Assembly (NCBI GenBank): GCA_002095305.1
Contig: MIEI01000015.1
Span: 1-64,000 of the forward strand
Direction: 5' to 3'
Length of the DNA: 64,000 nucleotides
Source: Pantoea brenneri
GTDB lineage: Bacteria; Pseudomonadota; Gammaproteobacteria; Enterobacterales; Enterobacteriaceae
Positions 9,816-18,093 of the stretch are shown here, one piece after another (the stretch's first letter is position 1; every line of letters starts with the position of its first letter). The position numbers were made by a program, and so were the translations under genes. A model generated the notes under the pieces. That model ran no database searches. It was not told the DNA's origin and was given only the letters and a program-made list of their open reading frames with translations.

Positions 9816-10233
9816 CGCCGGCCTGCTTACGCGCAGCGCGCGCGATTTCATAGCGGTAGAGTCGATCAACCACCAGCGCCGTCGAGGCCAGCACCAGCAT
9901 CGTACTGACGCCAATCACCACGCAGATGCGCCAGCCGTCCACCCGCAGCAGGTCGCCGTAGTTCACCACCGCCACCACCGCCGGAATAAAGAACAGCAGC
10001 ATCTCGGCCAGTAACCAGCGGGAGCCCGCTTTAACCCAGCTCAGCGGCACTATCCGGGTGACGATGAGCACCAGCATCAGCACCATGCCGACAATATTGG
10101 CGGGCAGCGGCAGGTGCAGCCAGTTGACCAGTTGCTCGCAGGCGACAAAGACGCCGATATATAACCCCAGCTGGAGCGGCAGGCTGAGCCATTGCAGCCG
10201 GCTGGGTCTGCGTGAACTGATTGCGAATGCCAT
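9808..10233 (-). CDS. LrgA/CidA-family holin-like protein
   Basis: This 141-residue protein has four predicted membrane spans and the family pattern LPLPANIVGMVLM and LLFFIPAVVAVV. It is the first gene of a two-gene operon with the LrgB-like gene and is divergent from a LysR-type regulator 103 bp away. Family members oligomerise in the inner membrane and are described as holin-like or as metabolite exporters together with LrgB. A GGAGAAAAGG stretch precedes the ATG. Confidence 0.88.
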   Translation of the reverse strand: MAFAISSRRPSRLQWLSLPLQLGLYIGVFVACEQLVNWLHLPLPANIVGMVLMLVLIVTRIVPLSWVKAGSRWLLAEMLLFFIPAVVAVVNYGDLLRVDGWRICVVIGVSTMLVLASTALVVDRLYRYEIARAARKQAGDA

Positions 10234-10336
10234 CGCCTTTTCTCCCCGATTAAATTCAGGAGGACAGTATAAATCGCCGACAGAAGGTGAAAAAAATGAA
10301 TTAATATTATTGGAATCATGCCGAAAAGGAATAGTT

Positions 10337-11239
10337 ATGGACGTTCGTGCCCTGCGTTACTTTACCGAAGTGGTACGCCAGCAGAGTTTCACCCGCGCGG
10401 CGCAAAAACTGTTCGTCACCCAGCCGACCATCAGCAAGATGTTACGCCAGCTGGAGGAAGAACTGGGCTGTACCCTGATCCTGCGTGATGGCCGTCGCCT
10501 GCACCTGACCGACAGCGGCCAGGCGGTCTATCAGCGTGGCGTGGCGATTCTGCAGGAATTCCATCAACTTGAGGCGGAGATCGGCGATATTAACCAGCTG
10601 AAGACCGGAGAACTGCGGCTCGGCATTCCGCCGATGGTCGGTATGCAGATTGCCGGATCGATCTCCGCCTTTCGCCGTCGTTATCCTGGCGTGAAGCTGA
10701 AAATTTCTGAGTTCGGCGGCCTGACCGTGCAGCAGGCGGTGCTGGCCGGCAGCCTTGATATTGCTCTGACGGCGCTGCCGGTTGATGCGGAGCTGCCGCT
10801 GAATACCCTACCGCTGATGCATCACCCGCTGTGCGTGCTGCTGCCGCGCCGGCCGGAGTGGCTGAGTCGCAGCCAGATTGGGCTGGCCGAACTGGCGCAG
10901 CATCCGCTGCTGATTTTTAATGAGGAGTTTTCACTGAACCGGCAGTTGATGCAGGCGTTCCAGCGACAGAACCTGACGCCAACGGTAGCGGTACGCAGCG
11001 GCCAGTGGGATTTTCTGGCGGCGATGGTGCAGGCGGAAATGGGGCTGGCGATTCTGCCGGAGCCAATCTGTCAGCGGCTGGATAAACAGTCGTTGCTGTG
11101 GCTACCGCTGGAATCGGAGCTGAAGTGGAGTCTGGGTTTGATCTGGCGTGAAGGTAACTATCTGTCGCGCAGCGCTCAGGCGTGGATCGCCTGCTGCCGC
11201 GAACACTGGCCAGACCAGGCACCGCGCCTGTCGGTCTGA
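10337..11239 (+). CDS. LysR-family regulator, CidR-like
   Basis: This 300-residue LysR-type regulator has an N-terminal winged helix-turn-helix (residues 1-60, core FTRAAQKLFVTQPTISKML) and a C-terminal effector-binding domain. It is transcribed divergently from the lrgA-lrgB pair, the arrangement seen for CidR with cidAB, so it probably controls that pair in response to a small acid; that is inference. The start MDVRALRYF is set by the LysR N-terminal alignment and an AAAGGA box; longer upstream frames run through the neighbouring lrgA gene. Confidence 0.9.
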   Translation: MDVRALRYFTEVVRQQSFTRAAQKLFVTQPTISKMLRQLEEELGCTLILRDGRRLHLTDSGQAVYQRGVAILQEFHQLEAEIGDINQLKTGELRLGIPPMVGMQIAGSISAFRRRYPGVKLKISEFGGLTVQQAVLAGSLDIALTALPVDAELPLNTLPLMHHPLCVLLPRRPEWLSRSQIGLAELAQHPLLIFNEEFSLNRQLMQAFQRQNLTPTVAVRSGQWDFLAAMVQAEMGLAILPEPICQRLDKQSLLWLPLESELKWSLGLIWREGNYLSRSAQAWIACCREHWPDQAPRLSV

Positions 11240-11240
11240 A

Positions 11241-11277
11241 CCGGCGGCACGCTGCACTGGCGGTGCAGCGTGCCGGC
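11241..11277. terminator. Strong hairpin between convergent lysR-type gene and yjcE
   Basis: CCGGC-GGCACGCTGCAC pairs with GTGCAGCGTGCCGGC around a short loop, a 12-bp or longer GC-rich stem in the 44-bp gap between the two stop codons. There is no T tract, so termination efficiency is uncertain. Confidence 0.55.
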
Positions 11278-11283
11278 AGAGGC

Positions 11284-12932
11284 TTACTCTTCTTTTTCGA
11301 TCAGTAATGCTTCAAGCAGGTCGAGATCGTGCAGCAGTTTCTGCATCGTCTCATTGGAGATCTGCTGGGTCGCGCGCAGATGGTAGACCTCGGCCCGTTC
11401 GGCACGCAGGCCGGTCAGGCGGAAGCGGCGCTCCAGGTTCTCAGCGAACAGCGCGTGCTCAAGGTCATTTTTCCCTTCAGCGCGGCGGCGTAAGTTGCCG
11501 ATCACCCGCAGACTCACCTCTTTCAGCAGTTCGGGATCGATGTTCTGGTCCGACTCTTTTTCCAGTCGCGCTTCCATCTTATGCAGGCTCTCAATCGCCA
11601 CGCTGGCCATTACTGCGCGGGCATTTTGCAGCTCACGACGATGCGCACCTTTATCAATGGTATCAATACCGCGCAGCAGAATCGGCAGGATCACCACTCC
11701 GACCAGCAGCGAGAACAGGATCACCCCGGTGGCGATAAACACCAGCTCATAACGCGCCGGGAACGGATCACCGTTGCTGAGGAACAGCGGAATCGACAGC
11801 ACACCAGCGAGGGTAATCGCCCCGCGGACGCCGGCAAAGGAAGCGATCAGCAGTTCACGCAGCGAGTAGTTGGAGAACTCCAGCGGCTTCTTCTTCAGCA
11901 GACGTTTGCTGAAGCGCTGCATGATAAACAGCCAGCCAAAACGCACCAGCATCAGCGCCAGATAGACCAGCCCGATATCGGCGAACAGCATCCACAGCTC
12001 AACGTTTGGATCGGCATTAGCCTGATCCACCGAGGTTTGCAGAATGTCCGGCAGCTGCAGGCCCAGCATCAGGAACACCATGCCGTTGAACACGAACTCC
12101 AGCATCTGCCAGACGCTATTGGCGCGCAAACGCATCGCCAGCGGTGCCTGACGGATAATGCCGGAACGGGTGATGGTCATCCCCGCCGCGACGGCCGCCA
12201 GGATACCCGATACGCCGAGGTGTTCCGCAATCAGGTAAGAGGCGAACGGCAGCAGCAGCAGCAGCACGGTCTGGGTGGCCGGATCGTCACCGCTCCAGCG
12301 GCTGAGTATGCGCAGCGATTTACCGTACAGCCAGCAGACCGCCACACCGGCGATCAGACCACCAATCGCCACTTTCAGGAATTCGACGCTGGCACCGCCC
12401 CAGGTAAATACCATGGTGCCCATCGCGACGGCGACGGCGAATTTCAGCGACACCAGACCTGACGCGTCGTTCATCAGGCTTCGCCCTGCACAATCGACAT
12501 GATTTTCTTCGGGATACGCCCTTCGCCGACAATCCCGGAGAGCGCCACGGCATCGGTCGGAGACAGCACCGCCGCCAGCGCAAAGGCCGGGATCAGCGGA
12601 ATGCCGGGCACCATCCAGTAGATCAGATAGCCAATGCCGACCACGGTAATCAATACCAGCGCCAGCGCTAAGCCAATAATCTCGCGACCATGATGCAGGA
12701 ACTCGCTGATTGGCGTTTTCCAGCCGTCAGCAAACAGCAGCGGCGGGATAAACAGCACCAGAAACAGTTCCGGGTCAAAATCTACATGCAGACCAAAAGT
12801 GGGCCAGGCCAGCAGTGCGCCAGCGGCGATCTGCACCAGCGGCAGCGGGATCTGAAAGGGCAAAATACGGGCAGCGACGCCAGAGAGCGACACCACCAGC
12901 GTCATGATGAGAATAGTAAAAAAGATTTCCAT
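11284..12932 (-). pseudogene. yjcE: Na+/H+ antiporter YjcE, split by a single-base deletion
   Basis: This is a CPA1-family cation:proton antiporter. The N-terminal part (12474-12932, 152 codons from MEIFFTILIM, ATG preceded by AAGGAAAG) ends ...GIVQGEA-stop. The C-terminal part (11284-12474, 396 codons) opens MNDASGLVSLKF in the next frame. E. coli YjcE reads QGEALMNDASG continuously; here GCC-TGA-TGA replaces GCC-CTG-ATG, so one C is missing at about 12476. Restoring it gives 152+1+396 = 549 residues, exactly the E. coli length. The stop and the next ATG overlap (TGATG), so coupled re-initiation is conceivable, but the conservation on both sides suggests a very recent mutation or a sequence error. 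An in-frame start 30 bases earlier is possible. Confidence 0.9.
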
Positions 12933-13040
12933 GCTTTCCTTAGGCGCGTCGTTATCTTTCAATCATTGTTGAGCGCTAAAGTGTAAAACAAACCGAAGCC
13001 TGAAGGGTCAGCTACGCGTGCGGCTGGCGGGAAAAAAGTG

Positions 13041-13071
13041 AAAAATTCCGGACGCACCGCTGCGCGCCCGG
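13041..13071 (-). terminator. Probable terminator of ghxP
   Basis: The stem CCGGaCGC/GCGcCCGG (one mismatch) is followed on the minus strand by AATTTTTCAC and a further T run, starting 9 bp past the ghxP stop. Confidence 0.6.
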
Positions 13072-13079
13072 TTGATCAG

Positions 13080-14429
13080 TCAGATCGCCCAGCCGCCGGC
13101 GTAAAACGCCACCAGCGCTACGGCGATCAGCACCGTCCCGAGGTTCAGCTTGCGCCATTCACCCGCAAAAACGCGGCCGACCACCAGCGAGGCAAAGCCG
13201 ATCATGATGCCGGTGACGATGTTGCAGGTCAGCACGATAATCACCGCGGTCAACAGGCCGGACATCGCATCGACGAAGTCATTAAAGTCGATTTTCGCCA
13301 CGTTACTCAGCATCAGCAGACCGACATACATCAGCGCGGGTGCGGTAGCGTAAGCCGGTACCAGCCAGGCCAGCGGTGACATAAACAGGATCACCATAAA
13401 CAGCAGGCCGACCACGATGGCGGTCAGGCCGGTTTTTCCGCCCGCCGCAGTACCGGCCGCTGACTCGATATACACCGCCGCAGGTGACGCGCCGACCAGG
13501 CCCGCAAACAGGCTGCTGACCGAATCGGTCGTCAGGGCGCGACCGCCATTGATAATCTGGCCCTGCTTATCCAGCAGATTGGCCTGCCCCGCCACCGCGC
13601 GAATGGTGCCGGTGGCGTCAAATACTGCGGTCATTACCAGTGCCAGCACGCTCGGCAGCACCACCGGCTGCAACGCGCCCATGATGTCGAGGCTGAACAC
13701 CAGCGACTGACCGCTGGCGTCACGCAGGCTCGGCAGAGCAAACAATCCTTTGTAGCTCACCGCCGGATCGAAGATCAGCCCGAGCAGCGAAATGGCGATA
13801 ATCGTCATCAGAATGCCGCCCGGTACCCGCCGTTTTTCCAGGCCAAAAATCGCCGCCAGTCCCAGCAGCGTCATGATCACCGGGAAAGTAGCAAACTGAC
13901 CCAGCGCAACCGGCAAACCCGGTGCCGGGTTTTTTACCACCAGACCGACGCCATCCGCCGCGATCAGCAGCAGGAACAATCCAATTCCGACGCCGGTGCC
14001 ATGCGCCACGCCCATTGGCAGGTTGCGCAGGATCCACGCCCGAATGCCGGTCACCGAGATCAGGGTAAACAGCAACCCCATCAGGAATACCGCACCGAGC
14101 GCGACCGGTACGCTGATGTGCTGGCCCAGCACCAGGCTAAAGGCGGTAAAGGCGGTCAGCGAAATGGCGCAGCCAATCGCCATCGGCAGATTGGCCCACA
14201 GCCCCATCAGGATGGAGCCGAAACTGGCTACCAGGCAGGTGGCGACAAATACCGCGGTTGGCGGGAAACCGGCTTTACCGAGCATGCCCGGTACCACAAT
14301 GACCGAATAGACCATCGCCAGAAAGGTAGTCAGTCCGGCCAGAATTTCCTGACGCACGCTGCTGCCGCGCGCCGAGATCGCGAACCAGGCGTCCAGTTTT
14401 CCACTGGCCGGGCGTGATTCAATTGACAT
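13080..14429 (-). CDS. ghxP: Guanine/hypoxanthine permease
   Basis: This 449-residue NCS2/AzgA-type purine:proton symporter is nearly colinear with E. coli GhxP (YjcD, 449). Conserved signatures include [11 protein letters not shown] near residue 32, [11 protein letters not shown] in the middle and [16 protein letters not shown], the family's substrate and proton-coupling regions. It imports guanine and hypoxanthine for salvage. It sits upstream of yjcE as in E. coli, and two PurR-type operators lie 100-175 bp upstream of its start. Confidence 0.94.
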   Translation of the reverse strand: MSIESRPASGKLDAWFAISARGSSVRQEILAGLTTFLAMVYSVIVVPGMLGKAGFPPTAVFVATCLVASFGSILMGLWANLPMAIGCAISLTAFTAFSLVLGQHISVPVALGAVFLMGLLFTLISVTGIRAWILRNLPMGVAHGTGVGIGLFLLLIAADGVGLVVKNPAPGLPVALGQFATFPVIMTLLGLAAIFGLEKRRVPGGILMTIIAISLLGLIFDPAVSYKGLFALPSLRDASGQSLVFSLDIMGALQPVVLPSVLALVMTAVFDATGTIRAVAGQANLLDKQGQIINGGRALTTDSVSSLFAGLVGASPAAVYIESAAGTAAGGKTGLTAIVVGLLFMVILFMSPLAWLVPAYATAPALMYVGLLMLSNVAKIDFNDFVDAMSGLLTAVIIVLTCNIVTGIMIGFASLVVGRVFAGEWRKLNLGTVLIAVALVAFYAGGWAI

Positions 14430-14530
14430 AGTTGAGCCTCAAAGATTTTTTGTAGTGTGGATCGCTCTGCGACCGTCGCTGTCCCTGAAATAAGCGGGTA
14501 ATCCGGCTGCACTGATGGAGTAATTCCACC

Positions 14531-14546
14531 AGGCAAACGTTTACCT
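14531..14546 (-). promoter_or_regulatory. PurR operator upstream of ghxP
   Basis: AGGCAAACGTTTACCT fits every specified position of the enterobacterial PurR box ANGCAANCGNTTNCNT. E. coli ghxP belongs to the PurR regulon, so repression by PurR with hypoxanthine or guanine is expected. Confidence 0.8.
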
Positions 14547-14586
14547 TGCCGCAGATAGTTGGCAGTCAAAGGACCGCCAGATAAAA

Positions 14587-14602
14587 AGGCAAACGATTAT
14601 CC
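14587..14602 (-). promoter_or_regulatory. Second, weaker PurR-like box
   Basis: AGGCAAACGATTATCC has two mismatches to the PurR consensus and lies 56 bp (about five turns) from the strong box, suggesting a secondary site. The rest of the 361-bp spacer 14430-14790 shows no gene. Confidence 0.5.
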
Positions 14603-14790
14603 GGCGTTTACCGGCACATTTTCAACTGGCGGAAGGACATTAATCAGCATAAAGATCAGGTGGTGAGCGCCGTTTTCGGCCAGGCAGCGGCTGACCGCAT
14701 CGGCTGAGGCGTTGAAGTTACAGACATTTTTAAACGCTGAACGGCTGGCAGCGCCGCACGAAAAAAAACGGTGCGCCAGCAGAGAGAGGA

Positions 14791-15459
14791 TTAACCTAGC
14801 AGAGAGAGTTCGCCGCCCTGATCGATAGCCCGCTGCCAGGCAGCACGCTGCTGAACGGTTTGCAGCCATTTCTGACTGGCCGGCATCTGCTCCATCCCGA
14901 CACGTTGCGCCAGGGCCAGCAGCGGGAAGCTCATCTGAATGTCGGCGATACTGAAGCGCTGACCCGCGAACCACGGATTAGCCGCCAGATGCTGCTCAAT
15001 CATTTTCATATGCGGTTGCAGCTGTTTATCGAGCCAGGCCTTCTGCACCCCTTTGCCAAACGCCGCGCCAACCGGGCGCAGCAGCCAGGGCACCGGCGCT
15101 TTCCCCATCTGTCCGAAGATCAGCTTCATCACCAGCAGCGGCATCAGCGAACCCTCGGCGTAGTGCAGCCAGTAGCGCGACTGCAACAGCGACTCTTCAT
15201 CACTCAGCTTCAGCCGGAATTCGTGATCATATTTCTGTTCCAGATACTCGAGAATCGCCCCGGATTCCGCCACCACCCGGTTTTCATCGGTAATCACCGG
15301 TGATTTTCCCAGCGGATGCACTTTTTTCAGCGCCTCGGGCGCCAGCATGGTTGGCTCGCGTTGATAACGTTTGATCTGATACGGCACTTCCAGCTCTTCC
15401 AGCAGCCATAGCACCCGATGTGAACGTGATTGCTCGAGATGGTGAACGGTGATCATCAT
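14791..15459 (-). CDS. Glutathione S-transferase family protein
   Basis: This 222-residue cytosolic GST has an N-terminal thioredoxin-like domain (residues 1-80: HHLEQSRSHRVLWLLEEL, then the glutathione-binding LGKSPVI and ESGAILEYL) and an all-helical C-terminal domain with the folding motif FSIADIQ. The substrate is unknown. It sits next to soxR on the same strand, 36 bp downstream, so it may be read with soxR and fits an oxidative-stress neighbourhood. The first two codons are both ATG. Confidence 0.9.
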   Translation of the reverse strand: MMITVHHLEQSRSHRVLWLLEELEVPYQIKRYQREPTMLAPEALKKVHPLGKSPVITDENRVVAESGAILEYLEQKYDHEFRLKLSDEESLLQSRYWLHYAEGSLMPLLVMKLIFGQMGKAPVPWLLRPVGAAFGKGVQKAWLDKQLQPHMKMIEQHLAANPWFAGQRFSIADIQMSFPLLALAQRVGMEQMPASQKWLQTVQQRAAWQRAIDQGGELSLLG

Positions 15460-15495
15460 GATTCCCTGTGTGTTGACCTCCCACCAGTATAGACG

Positions 15496-15981
15496 TCACT
15501 CCGCGTCCGGATGGTTACCGTCCTGTTCCGGGTCGAGCAGCACCGCTCCTGACCCTTGCTGACCCAGCCGATCGCCCGGATTGCGCAGCGGACAATCGCG
15601 CATCGACAGACAGCCGCAGCCGATACAGCCATCAAGGTCGTTGCGCAACCGGGTCAGGGTTTCGATGCGCTTATCCAGCTCTTCGCGCCAGTGCTGAGTC
15701 AGGGCGTCCCACTCCGGGGCCGACATCCGCTTATTGGCCGGAATATGCTCAAGGCTGTCGCTGACGGTCGCCAGCGGAATACCGATGCGTTGCGCAATTT
15801 TGATGATAGCCACGCGTCGCAGCACATCACGGCTGTAACGCCGCTGATTACCGCCGTTACGGGTACTGAATATCAACCCTTTGGTTTCATAGAAGTGCAG
15901 CGCTGACACCGCGACGCCGCTGCGGCGCGCCACTTCGCCCGGCGTTAATACCGGTTTGGGGTAGTTGCGATCTTTTTTCAT
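15496..15981 (-). CDS. soxR: Redox-sensitive transcriptional activator SoxR
   Basis: This 161-residue MerR-family regulator has an N-terminal winged helix ([21 protein letters not shown]), a dimerisation helix and the [2Fe-2S] cluster ligands Cys119, Cys122, Cys124 and Cys130 in [12 protein letters not shown]. Oxidation of the cluster by superoxide or redox-cycling drugs turns bound SoxR into an activator of soxS. It is divergent from soxS with the operator between them, exactly as in E. coli. Confidence 0.97.
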   Translation of the reverse strand: MKKDRNYPKPVLTPGEVARRSGVAVSALHFYETKGLIFSTRNGGNQRRYSRDVLRRVAIIKIAQRIGIPLATVSDSLEHIPANKRMSAPEWDALTQHWREELDKRIETLTRLRNDLDGCIGCGCLSMRDCPLRNPGDRLGQQGSGAVLLDPEQDGNHPDAE

Positions 15982-15988
15982 CTGGCTC

Positions 15989-16019
15989 TTTACCTCAAGT
16001 TAACTTGAGGAATTATACT
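15989..16019 (+). promoter_or_regulatory. SoxR operator and soxS promoter
   Basis: The perfect 18-bp palindrome CCTCAAGTTAACTTGAGG (15993-16010) lies between a -35 TTTACC (15989-15994) and a -10 TATACT (16014-16019). The spacer is 19 bp, the overlong spacing typical of MerR-family promoters that the activator untwists. The soxR start is 12 bp to the left. Confidence 0.95.
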
Positions 16020-16081
16020 CGCTTCCCATCAAAACGACTAAACTCCCATTACCGCTTATTAAGCACCAGAAGGATGAGGCC

Positions 16082-16507
16082 ATGATGCAAGAAGAGATCA
16101 TTCATTCCCTGACGCACTGGATTGACCAGAATCTGGACAAAAGTTTGTCCATTGATGAAGTGGCAGCAAAATCGGGTTATTCGAAATGGCACCTGCAGCG
16201 GATGTTCCGTACCGTCACCAAACAGACGCTTGGCGGCTATATCCGTGAACGCCGCCTGACGCTGGCAGCCGAAGCGCTGTCTCAGACCCAGCGCCCGGTG
16301 TTTGATATCGCGATGCAGTACGGCTATGACTCGCAGCAGACCTTCTCGCGGGTGTTTCGCCGCCAGTTCTCGCAAACCCCTACCGCCTACCGTCACACCA
16401 TGCGCCGTCAGGCGATTCAGCGCCCTCGCCTGCTGAGCTTCGGCTGCAATGACAGCATGGCCAGCTTTACCCAGCGCACCACCGGCGAGTGCTGCCCGGT
16501 CCGTTAA
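16082..16507 (+). CDS. soxS: Superoxide response regulator SoxS, with C-terminal extension
   Basis: This 141-residue AraC/XylS-family activator has two helix-turn-helix motifs (SIDEVAAKSGYSKWHLQRMF and the segment ending GYDSQQTFSRVFRRQF), both matching E. coli SoxS. E. coli SoxS (107 residues) ends at YRHRL; here the frame continues after YRHTM for about 35 residues with a basic stretch and a Cys-containing end (GECCPVR). It activates the superoxide regulon as a monomer. The start could be either of two adjacent ATGs (16082 or 16085). Confidence 0.94.
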   Translation: MMQEEIIHSLTHWIDQNLDKSLSIDEVAAKSGYSKWHLQRMFRTVTKQTLGGYIRERRLTLAAEALSQTQRPVFDIAMQYGYDSQQTFSRVFRRQFSQTPTAYRHTMRRQAIQRPRLLSFGCNDSMASFTQRTTGECCPVR

Positions 16508-16511
16508 CTGT

Positions 16512-16538
16512 CAGGACGCCCGTCTTCGGGCGTGCCTG
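16512..16538. terminator. Hairpin after soxS
   Basis: CAGG-A-CGCCCG, loop TCTT, CGGGCG-T-GCCTG lies 5 bp past the soxS stop: an 11-bp interrupted stem without a clear T tract. Probably the soxS transcript end. Confidence 0.55.
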
Positions 16539-16608
16539 ATCGCCTCTCTGATTTGCCCTTCCCGCTGTTCATATCTGCAACAATTTCCTGCCATACCAGT
16601 GTCAAATT

Positions 16609-16639
16609 TTGTTCAAAATTTCAAATCGGATGATATAAT
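16609..16639 (+). promoter_or_regulatory. Probable yjcB promoter with extended -10
   Basis: TGATATAAT (TG at 16631-16632, TATAAT at 16634-16639) is an extended -10 element. TTCAAA at 16612-16617 (16-bp spacer) or TTGTTC at 16609-16614 could be the -35. The distance to the yjcB ATG is 121 bp, implying a leader. Confidence 0.6.
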
Positions 16640-16760
16640 GTGACCCAAGTCACACTATGAACCTGGGTTGACGGCGCTAAAGCACTTCCTGACACGCTTT
16701 TCCGCCGCCGGTGATGTCCGCAAATTGTCAGGAATACTAACTGATATTGAGGTCCGGCCG

Positions 16761-17042
16761 ATGGCTACGTTAACCACCAGTCTGCTTGTTATGCGTTGGG
16801 AATTGTTGAGCGCAGTAATGATGTTTTTCGCCAGCACCCTGAAAACCAAATTGCGTCAGGATAGTCATCATGTGATGGCATTCATGTGTGGCGGGATTGG
16901 TTTAGGCATGACCTGCTGGTTCGTTACCGGTCTGATGGGAATTACCCTGAGCATGGAAAACGTGCACAACTTCATGGAAATCTCTAAGCACGCCTTTATC
17001 GACGTGATGAGTCAGGCGCCTGCTGAATGGCCGATGCCCTGA
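16761..17042 (+). CDS. yjcB: Small membrane protein YjcB
   Basis: This 93-residue protein has two or three hydrophobic segments and the opening MATLTTSLLVMRWELLSAVMMF, closely matching E. coli YjcB (93 residues), also located near soxS. Function is unknown. The start follows the family N-terminus; an in-frame start 31 codons upstream is not conserved. A strong terminator follows. Confidence 0.88.
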   Translation: MATLTTSLLVMRWELLSAVMMFFASTLKTKLRQDSHHVMAFMCGGIGLGMTCWFVTGLMGITLSMENVHNFMEISKHAFIDVMSQAPAEWPMP

Positions 17043-17091
17043 TCGAGTGATACGCTGAGACTGTCGCGTCGATAGCCTGATTTTTGCCAAT

Positions 17092-17118
17092 AAAAAACCC
17101 CGCCAGGCGGGGTTTTTT
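17092..17118. terminator. Bidirectional terminator between yjcB and the ATP-grasp gene
   Basis: AACCCCGCC-A-GGCGGGGTT is flanked by A and T tracts on both sides, between convergent genes. Confidence 0.92.
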
Positions 17119-17134
17119 ACATTGCTGTGTGTGC

Positions 17135-18085
17135 TTAAACTTTCTTCAACATGGCAGGGATATTAACATCCTGCACTGTGACGCCCGGTCTCTGCGTTCC
17201 GCGGCGGTCCTGAATCCACATATCTCCCATCATCTGGTTTAAACCCCGATCCAATCCGGTCACCAGGCCTGCACCCGGCGTGAAAGTGAGTTCACCGAAA
17301 TAGATCTGTTCTTCATGGATATACCAATCGACCCGCACGTAATCGAAATCACTGGCCAGCTTTTTGCTCAGATCGAGCGCATGTTGCAGTGACGGCAGAA
17401 TCGGCGAGACATCCAGGCCGGTATCGCGAATCTTGTGAAACGCCTCGTTGAGGTTATTCACGTAGAAGTTCATCGACAGCAGCGGCTGGCAGCGGTTGTA
17501 GATCACCTGCAGCACATATTCGAACTTGCCATCACGCTTGTTGAACATGTGGAACTTGTAATCAATCGGCGCGCTTTTGCCATCACCGATGTATTTCTCC
17601 ACCAGGATGCGCGGCTTGATGTAGCGATAGTGGATCTCACGTGCTTCGTTAGCGAAGTCGGTCTTCAGCCAGCGGTAGCAGTCGTGAATAATCTGCTGTT
17701 TGCGCAGCGCGTCTGGCTCTTCCAGCAGAATCTCCACCATGTTGGAGGCGTGGTTCGGCTTAATCACCGTCCCTTTCCAGCACGGTAAGCTGTTCAGCGT
17801 GGTCGGGTCAGTGGTTTCGTGTACCAGCGGAATCAGATATTCATTACCGATTTTTTCGGCAATAAATTCACGCACCGAATATTTGTCCGACAGGCGGCCA
17901 TAGTTCTGGTAATCGCCATAGACAAATTTACGGTACAACACCTTTTCGTTGAACACTTTTGGCTGACGCAGATTGGGCAGCTTTCTGAACTTGTGGAAGT
18001 AGTAGATGCGGTCCTGGTACGCCCAGGGCATCTTCTTAATAAAGTACTGCACACTTCTTCTGAGTTCTTCTTTCAACTTGAGCAT
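17135..18085 (-). CDS. ATP-grasp (TupA-like) protein, probable polysaccharide-modifying enzyme
   Basis: This is a protein of about 316 residues of the TupA-like ATP-grasp type, often annotated as a glycosyltransferase in capsule loci. Recognisable pieces are FNEKVLYRKF near the N-terminus, a central GTVIKPNHASN, ILVEKYIGD, IDYKFHMFN and FDYVRVDWY, then GELTFTPGAG near the C-terminus. ATP-grasp enzymes of this kind join a carboxylate to an amine or sugar; the substrate is unknown. The ATG at 18085 has GAGG six bases upstream; an ATG at 18097 overlaps the flippase stop (ATGA) and is the alternative. It is co-transcribed downstream of the flippase gene, suggesting a joint role in exopolysaccharide export. 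Confidence 0.75.
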   Translation of the reverse strand: MLKLKEELRRSVQYFIKKMPWAYQDRIYYFHKFRKLPNLRQPKVFNEKVLYRKFVYGDYQNYGRLSDKYSVREFIAEKIGNEYLIPLVHETTDPTTLNSLPCWKGTVIKPNHASNMVEILLEEPDALRKQQIIHDCYRWLKTDFANEAREIHYRYIKPRILVEKYIGDGKSAPIDYKFHMFNKRDGKFEYVLQVIYNRCQPLLSMNFYVNNLNEAFHKIRDTGLDVSPILPSLQHALDLSKKLASDFDYVRVDWYIHEEQIYFGELTFTPGAGLVTGLDRGLNQMMGDMWIQDRRGTQRPGVTVQDVNIPAMLKKV

Positions 18086-18093
18086 ATCGGACC

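Noticed and set aside
14597-14974. 125-codon minus-strand frame overlapping the GST gene
   Set aside because: It overlaps a clear GST in another frame and shows only low-complexity, shadow-like sequence.
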